NCBI GenBank assembly: GCA_022564995.1
Contig: JADFKK010000038.1
Coordinates: 1-37,705, forward strand
DNA length: 37,705 bases
Source of the DNA: Planctomycetota bacterium
GTDB taxonomy: Bacteria; Planctomycetota; Planctomycetia; Pirellulales; JADFKK01
Direction: 5' to 3'
The number at the start of each line of letters is the position of its first letter. Position 1 is the stretch's first letter. The position numbers and the translations under genes were made by a program. The notes under the pieces are model-generated. The model ran no database searches. It had not been told where the DNA came from and saw only the letters and a program-made list of their open reading frames with translations. Below are positions 32,691 through 37,705 of this stretch, in pieces.

Positions 32691-32718
32691 CTTTTTTTGC
32701 AAGTGAATGCAAAAAAAG
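32691..32718. promoter_or_regulatory. A/T-rich perfect hairpin upstream of the PEP-CTERM gene
   Basis: CTTTTTTTGCA (32691-32701) and TGCAAAAAAAG (32708-32718) form a perfect 11-bp stem with a six-base loop. It lies about 110 bases before the start codon at 32830 and is AT-rich against a GC-rich background. TTGCAA (32723-32728), followed about 16 bases later by TAGCAT, is a weak promoter candidate. The hairpin could be a regulator site or a bidirectional terminator. Confidence 0.5.
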
Positions 32719-32829
32719 TCTTGCAATCGCGGCGAGATTGGTTAGCATCAGGCCGTGTCGATGTGTTCGTCGACGCGGCGCGAACGCCTCTTTTATGAAC
32801 GAGACTCGGAAATCCTTGGGGGTACTGTT

Positions 32830-33924
32830 ATGTTGAAGTTCTCATCGGTTCGGTCGGTTCCGTTTTGGATTTGCCTCGCGAGTTTTACCGTCGTCTGGTC
32901 GAACGTGGCATCTGCTCAATTCAAAGCCTATGACGTCAACCACGCGCCGACCGCGCCGAACATCGACGGTATTGTTTCTGCGAACGAATGGGCTGCCGCG
33001 GCACCGGCCGAAGGAGACTGGACCTTGCTCCGCACTGCCGCGCCGGGCGATCCGGATGTTGAGAATTCGCGTTTTCAGATGATGTGGGATGCAGACAATC
33101 TGTACCTGCTGTTTGAATCGGATTACGGCTTCTGGACTGGGACGACGGGCGGCGGGGATTTGAGTTTTAGTGCGGACAATCTCAACCTCTATATCGACCC
33201 GAACACGGATGGCGAGCCGAATCTCGGCGGCAGCGTCGACGGCTACCAACTTGCTTTAAGCCAGCCGCTGGGAACCACCGAATGGGCCGACACGCCCAGA
33301 TTCGTGGAGGACCACGTGAACGCCGGGTTTGGTAATCAGGGCGGGCCGTTTTCGAACTTCGCCGACATCGAGGTGGTGCAGATCAACGGCGCGACGGGAG
33401 GAACGGTGGAGATGGCCATTCCATGGGATCAGTTTAACGGGTCGGAATTTCATGCGTCCGACACGGGGCTGTTTCATCCCGACGCGCCGATAGCCGATGA
33501 AGAGTGGTTTTTCAATATCGGGCGGATCAGTTCGGACGGAGGCAATTTTCTGCCGATTTGGCAACACAACGATTCGAATTCTTTCGTGACCCGTCCGGAC
33601 GGAGTGATTACGTTTCGTGAAGCTTTATTGGCCAGTGATCTCAACAAGAACGGCTTCGTCGACTTTGAAGACCTGACCGTGCTGCTGGCCAATTGGAACA
33701 CGGACGTCGGGCTGGAAGGCGGCAATCTGGTGGAGCCTTTAACGTCCGTGGTCGGCTTTCCTGATCTGACCGTGCTGCTCGCCGATTGGACCGGGCCCGG
33801 ACCGGCCGGCTCGCCGGAAGCCGCTTTGGGCACTGAGGCGGTGCCGGAGCCGTCAACCTTCGTCCTGCTGGCATTGGGGGCGATGGGCGCCGTCGCGCTG
33901 CGTCGTCGCCGGCGGAATTGCTAA
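32830..33924 (+). CDS. PEP-CTERM protein with CBM9-like domain and dockerin-like repeats
   Basis: Start ATG 32830 with GGGGG seven bases upstream; about 364 residues. The signal peptide ends VASA-QF. Residues about 30-260 resemble a carbohydrate-binding family 9/DOMON-like sandwich: APNIDGIVSANEWAAAAPAE, FQMMWDADNLYLLFESDYGF and LNLYIDPNTDGEPNLGGSVD, then GTVEMAIPWDQFNG. Two dockerin/EF-hand-like units follow (SDLNKNGFVDFEDLTVLLAN with DWN-type end, and GFPDLTVLLADWTGPG, which lacks the first calcium loop). The tail VPEPSTFVLLALGAMGAVAL then RRRRRNC is a PEP-CTERM sorting signal. It is exported and cell-envelope sorted by an exosortase encoded elsewhere. Confidence 0.88.
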   Translation: MLKFSSVRSVPFWICLASFTVVWSNVASAQFKAYDVNHAPTAPNIDGIVSANEWAAAAPAEGDWTLLRTAAPGDPDVENSRFQMMWDADNLYLLFESDYGFWTGTTGGGDLSFSADNLNLYIDPNTDGEPNLGGSVDGYQLALSQPLGTTEWADTPRFVEDHVNAGFGNQGGPFSNFADIEVVQINGATGGTVEMAIPWDQFNGSEFHASDTGLFHPDAPIADEEWFFNIGRISSDGGNFLPIWQHNDSNSFVTRPDGVITFREALLASDLNKNGFVDFEDLTVLLANWNTDVGLEGGNLVEPLTSVVGFPDLTVLLADWTGPGPAGSPEAALGTEAVPEPSTFVLLALGAMGAVALRRRRRNC

Positions 33925-33964
33925 TCTGCGAGCGGTGTGAGGAAAGTGCTGTTGCTCATTTCAA

Positions 33965-36900
33965 TCACGCAGACGGCTGCTCGGTCGGGGCGCGAAACCA
34001 GGCGGATTGGTGTGGGGAAGGGATCGCGGATCGAGCGTCAGACGGTTGCCTAACGGCAGTGATTCGGCGGCGCAAATCGGCGGCGATACGAATCAGCGGT
34101 GCATCCCAATCGCCGGGCGTGGTTTGCCGGTAGGTTTTCAGGCTTCCGTACCAACCCTCGTCGAAGCACCAGCCGAGGGCCCAATACTTTGGCACGAGCG
34201 CCCAGGTTTCGACGCCCAACGCCGCCGCCAGATGCACCGCCGTGCTGCCGGCGCCGATCACCAGATCGAGCGCCGCGGTGAGCGCCGCAGCGCTGTCGAT
34301 GTTGGTTAGGGCGTCGACGTCGTCAAAATGGTGAATTGCTGCGCCGGACGCGCGTGTGGCCCGCTCCAGCTCCTCCCGATGGTCGCCCTGCTGGAGGTTG
34401 ATGAACTGAACGCCCGAGGTAGCGAAAACTTCGTGCCATTGCTCCAATCCGATCGAACGCTGTTGCACGTTAAGCGGCTTGGCGCCGGCCCGCCAGACGA
34501 TGCCGACTTTCAGCCCCGGCCCCAACGCTTCAAGCCGCCGGCGCCATTGCAAAACCTGCTGTGCATCGGGCGTCAGTAGCCGTGCCTGTCTGGGAAAGTC
34601 CGCCCGACTTTTTCTCGTAAACTTCGGCAAATCGCCGGCCGGCGCCTGCACGTCGATTTGCACGTCCGCGGGTGGACGCCACAAGTGTTCTCGTCCCCGC
34701 GTCATCCCGCAAACGGTCGCGTCGGGGAAGGATCGGGCGAACAGCCGCTCCAGCCGCCGGCTGCAAGTCAGCAGGCAATGCCCGGCCTGCTGGATGATTT
34801 CCGGCAGGCAGGTCGCAAACATGATCTCATCGCCAATCCCCTGTTCCCCATGAACCAGAATCGTCTGGCCGGAAAGCGACGACCCATCCCACAGCTTCTG
34901 CGGAAAAAAATCTCGCGGGCGGGGGCCGCCTTCTTGGTGCCAGCGCCAGTGATATTCTTTCCAGCCTGCGTCGAATTTTCCAGATTCAAGCAACAGCAGC
35001 GCCCGTTTGTGGCGAGCCTGGGCGAAGCGCCCATCGATTTCGATCGCACGGCAATAACTGGCCATCGCGCGGTCGGTATGGCCGCAATCTCGCAGCACCG
35101 TGGCCAGCCGATCGAGCGTTGGCGCATCGGGCTGAATCTCGACCGCTCTTTGATACAGCTCGGCCGCTTCTTCCAGGCGCCCCTGCAGTCGGCGAGCCTG
35201 GGCCAAATTGCAAATGATCTGCGGGTTTGCAGGCAGGCCCTCAATCGCTTTCAGATATCGCACCGCCGCCTCGTCGATGCGATCTTGTTCTATGAGCACG
35301 TTGCCCAAGTTGTTGTGCGCCGCGGCGTAGTCGGGCTTGATTTCCGTGGCCCTGGTGAAACACGCGGCGGCCTCGTCGAGATCGCCGTCGTCGAGCAAGA
35401 GCTTGCCCAGATTGTTATGGGCCTTGGCCAAGTTGGGTTCGAGCGAGATCGCCTTTTCATAGACCGTGCGTGCTTCGTCGATTCGACACGTCGCCCGTAG
35501 CGCGTCGGCCAGGTTGAGCTGGACCGTCGCTTCGTTAGGCACCATTTCGGCCAGCTCTCGAAGCACGGCCAGCGCTTCCTCGTGTCGACCGGAATCGGCC
35601 AACGTGGCGCCGAGATTCAAGCGGGCTGCCGTGGCACGAGAGTCCAATTCGATCGCCCGCTGATACGAGGCGATCGCTTCGTCGTGTTGGTCGTCGAGAC
35701 GCAGCGCGTTGCCCAAGTTGAAATGAACCAGCGGCGAGGTGTCGTCGATGGCCAACGCGCGGCGGATCGACTTGATGGCGAACTCGGTCCGCCCGGTCTG
35801 CATGGCCACCACGCCGAGCAAGTGCATGGCGTCGGGGTATCGCGGGGCGTGCTGCAGAATCTCGCGGTAAATCTGCTCGGCATCTTTCAGCCGGCCCGCC
35901 TGATGATGCACGACGGCCTTGTCCAGTGCTTCACGAATCGACTCGGTAGAAAACTGGTCGCTGCGGTGGTGCAGCGCGCTGCCGGCGTCGGACAGCGGCT
36001 CCTCGTCGGATGATTCCGCATGGGCATCGACAGGCGCAGCGGCGACTTGTTCGGCCTTGGAAAACGGCTGGCCGACTTTCTCGTGAAGCCGGCGGGCCAC
36101 CTCATCGAAGACCGGCTCCCAACAGGTTCGCTCGCGCTGGCGGAAGAGCCGCACGCTGGCGTACCAGGGGCTTTGGCTTCCGCCGACGTGCCAGCGCCAA
36201 GCCGGCACCAGCGGCAACATGGCCCAAGCCGGCGTGCCCAGCGCGCCGGCCATGTGGACCGTGGCGTTGCCGACGGAAATTACCAGATCGAGCGCCGTGA
36301 CCTTGGCGGCGAACTGGTCGAGATCGACCAGCGGATCGCCCTCGGAAAAATCGTGAATCGTTACGTCCAACTGGCGGCCAGCCGCGTCGATTTCTTCGCT
36401 ACACTCGCCGTATTGAAGATTGATGAAATGCACGCCGGGCGTGGAAAAGATACCGCGCCACTGCTCGAGCGTCGTGGTGCGTTTGCGTCGCTCGGCCGGC
36501 TTTCCGCCTGCTTGCCAAGAGATGCCCACCTTAAGACCCGGGCCAAGCTTCGCCAATCTCGCTTCCCAGTGTTCCACCTGCGCGGCATCCGGCGTGAGCA
36601 ATCGTTCGGCACGCGGAAAACTCTCCCAATCGGGCCGAAAGAAGCCAGGCAGGCTGCCGGCCGGAATTTGCCAGTCGACTTTTTCCGGCAGCCGCGGCGG
36701 GGCCCAGCCGCTGTGACGCTGATGCCCGACGACTGTAGCCCCGGGAAAAGAACGCGCGAACAGCGTTTCCAGCCGGCACTCGCAAACCAAATAACAATGC
36801 TCGGCGCGGGCGATAACTTCGGGAAAACACGTCGCGAACATCACCTCATCACCCACCCCCTGTTCGGCATGAACCACGATCGTCTTGCCCGAAAGCGACG

Positions 36901-37555
36901 AGCCATCGTAACGCGGCTCGGTGAAGCGATCGATATTAACCTCGCCGACCGCCTCGCGGTTTTCGTATTCGCGCCAGCCTTCGGCAAAGCGGCCGGCCGT
37001 CAGCAGCGTCACGGCGTAATTCCACCGCGCCTTGAGATAACGGGGCTTGATCGCGAGCGCCCGGCGATACGACTGGATCGCATCGTCCAGCCGACCGAGC
37101 GCCCGCTGCACGTTGGCCAGATTATAATGGGCAATCTGACACTCGGGTTTTAGCTGCACGGCCTTCTCCGACCACGAAAGTGCCTCTTCGTATCGCTCGT
37201 AATCGTCGAGGATTCCGCCGACGTTGAGCGCCGCTTCCTGGAAAGTCTCGTCGAGCCGGGTCGCTTCGATAAACGCCGCCTTGGCCTCTTCGTCGCGGCC
37301 TTTCAATCGCAGCGCCGCCCCCATCTCGAAGTGATACACCGCGTTGTTCGCGTCGATTTCCAATGCCCGCTGAATCATCTCCAGCGCCACGTCAACGCGA
37401 TCGGTCTTGCGGGCAATCAGCGACATCAAGTGCAAGGCATGGGGGTTGCCTGGCTGCTCGTCCAACACGGGCCGGCAGAGCTGCTCAGCACCGGCGTAGT
37501 TTTTCTCTTCATAAAGGATCAGCGCCGCGGCAAGTTTGTCGTCATTCGTCGGCAT
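33965..37555 (-). CDS. Giant TPR protein with two glycosyltransferase-like modules
   Basis: A 1196-residue protein consisting of two copies of one plan. Module 1 has TPRs at about 1-200 and a GT-B-like domain at about 214-495; module 2 has TPRs at about 540-880 and a GT-B-like domain at about 905-1165. The two GT domains share landmarks: DGSSLSGKTIVVHAEQGVGD vs DGSSLSGQTILVHGEQGIGD, LGPGLKVGISWQAGGKP vs LGPGLKVGIVWRAGAKP, and DLVISVGNATVHMAGALG vs DLVIGAGSTAVHLAAALG. They resemble the TPR-fused GT9-like/OGT-like proteins of bacteria. No signal peptide, so cytoplasmic. A Ser/Glu-rich linker (about 505-535) joins the modules. Either duplicated domain may be inactive; donor and target are unknown. 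Confidence 0.82.
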   Translation of the reverse strand: MPTNDDKLAAALILYEEKNYAGAEQLCRPVLDEQPGNPHALHLMSLIARKTDRVDVALEMIQRALEIDANNAVYHFEMGAALRLKGRDEEAKAAFIEATRLDETFQEAALNVGGILDDYERYEEALSWSEKAVQLKPECQIAHYNLANVQRALGRLDDAIQSYRRALAIKPRYLKARWNYAVTLLTAGRFAEGWREYENREAVGEVNIDRFTEPRYDGSSLSGKTIVVHAEQGVGDEVMFATCFPEVIARAEHCYLVCECRLETLFARSFPGATVVGHQRHSGWAPPRLPEKVDWQIPAGSLPGFFRPDWESFPRAERLLTPDAAQVEHWEARLAKLGPGLKVGISWQAGGKPAERRKRTTTLEQWRGIFSTPGVHFINLQYGECSEEIDAAGRQLDVTIHDFSEGDPLVDLDQFAAKVTALDLVISVGNATVHMAGALGTPAWAMLPLVPAWRWHVGGSQSPWYASVRLFRQRERTCWEPVFDEVARRLHEKVGQPFSKAEQVAAAPVDAHAESSDEEPLSDAGSALHHRSDQFSTESIREALDKAVVHHQAGRLKDAEQIYREILQHAPRYPDAMHLLGVVAMQTGRTEFAIKSIRRALAIDDTSPLVHFNLGNALRLDDQHDEAIASYQRAIELDSRATAARLNLGATLADSGRHEEALAVLRELAEMVPNEATVQLNLADALRATCRIDEARTVYEKAISLEPNLAKAHNNLGKLLLDDGDLDEAAACFTRATEIKPDYAAAHNNLGNVLIEQDRIDEAAVRYLKAIEGLPANPQIICNLAQARRLQGRLEEAAELYQRAVEIQPDAPTLDRLATVLRDCGHTDRAMASYCRAIEIDGRFAQARHKRALLLLESGKFDAGWKEYHWRWHQEGGPRPRDFFPQKLWDGSSLSGQTILVHGEQGIGDEIMFATCLPEIIQQAGHCLLTCSRRLERLFARSFPDATVCGMTRGREHLWRPPADVQIDVQAPAGDLPKFTRKSRADFPRQARLLTPDAQQVLQWRRRLEALGPGLKVGIVWRAGAKPLNVQQRSIGLEQWHEVFATSGVQFINLQQGDHREELERATRASGAAIHHFDDVDALTNIDSAAALTAALDLVIGAGSTAVHLAAALGVETWALVPKYWALGWCFDEGWYGSLKTYRQTTPGDWDAPLIRIAADLRRRITAVRQPSDARSAIPSPHQSAWFRAPTEQPSA

Positions 37556-37705
37556 CGTTTATTTTCCCGTTAAGCGTTCTTGATTTGCAGTCGCGTGTAA
37601 GTCACGAATCACGAGCGGAAATAGCCCCTGGCGGAAGCCGGGGGTTCCAAGGAGCAATGCCGGAGGCTGGGGACCGGGGACTGGGGACTGGAGACTGGAG
37701 ACTGG
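37556..37705. repeat. Upstream region of the TPR gene ending in a heptanucleotide tandem repeat
   Basis: From 37669 to the window end the unit GGRGACY is repeated five times plus two bases (GGGGACC, GGGGACT twice, GGAGACT twice), and the array continues outside. A hairpin word CCCCTGGC-GGAA-GCCGGGGG precedes it at about 37625-37645. The rest of this stretch (37556-37620) shows nothing definite. Confidence 0.7.

Overview
The window looks like a chromosome segment of a planctomycete, most likely of the Pirellulales type. This is inferred from gene content: PEP-CTERM proteins, a DUF1598-type protein, an arylsulfatase, many secreted proteins and lipoproteins with HEAT, LRR, VCBS or TPR repeats, GC-rich codon use, and intergenic spaces full of palindromic repeats. 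I see no rRNA, tRNA, CRISPR array, transposase or prophage.

Layout. 1-1115 (minus): an SPFH-domain gene cut by the window edge and a small helical protein, separated by a nested inverted repeat. 1386-3458 (plus): a HEAT-repeat lipoprotein and a secreted toroid-like protein. 3596-6508 (plus): a three-gene set matching late methanofuran/methylofuran biosynthesis, namely an ATP-grasp ligase (MfnD-like), an ASKHA-fold synthase (MfnF-like) and an amino-acid-kinase-fold kinase (MfnE-like). 6545-7876 (minus): DUF1598 protein. 8366-11162 (plus): an FHA-GAF-AAA+-Fis sigma54 activator, then a CheX-like protein. 11217-18760 (minus): LRR lipoprotein, glycosyltransferase, VCBS protein, SoxA-type oxidase, planctomycete lipoprotein and PurH. 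18915-20610: a PEP-CTERM gene remnant, a HEAT/LRR/PDZ protein and a truncated DUF433 antitoxin. 20840-24594 (plus): an FdhF/YdeP-type molybdopterin oxidoreductase and a sulfatase. 24752-27895 (minus): a MamK-like actin, a membrane coiled-coil protein and a Cys-rich exported protein. 28217-31810 (plus): a CpaC-type secretin, a lipoprotein and a TPR lipoprotein, resembling part of a Tad pilus locus. 31875-33924 (plus): a DUF2459 lipoprotein and a carbohydrate-binding PEP-CTERM protein. 33965-37555 (minus): a large protein with two TPR-glycosyltransferase modules.

How the genes may work together. Several genes touch one-carbon metabolism: the mfn-like trio (formyl carrier), a SoxA-type oxidase (such enzymes release formaldehyde), PurH (uses 10-formyl-tetrahydrofolate) and a formate-dehydrogenase-like enzyme. 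They are not one operon, so the link is an inference. The actin, membrane coiled-coil, secretin and TPR genes form two divergent units that could build an envelope structure.

The most unusual signal is in the intergenic DNA. At least nine paired-palindrome elements from different sequence families lie between genes. In most, the two arms are inverted copies and each arm is itself a small hairpin, and most sit within a few bases of, or overlap, a stop codon.
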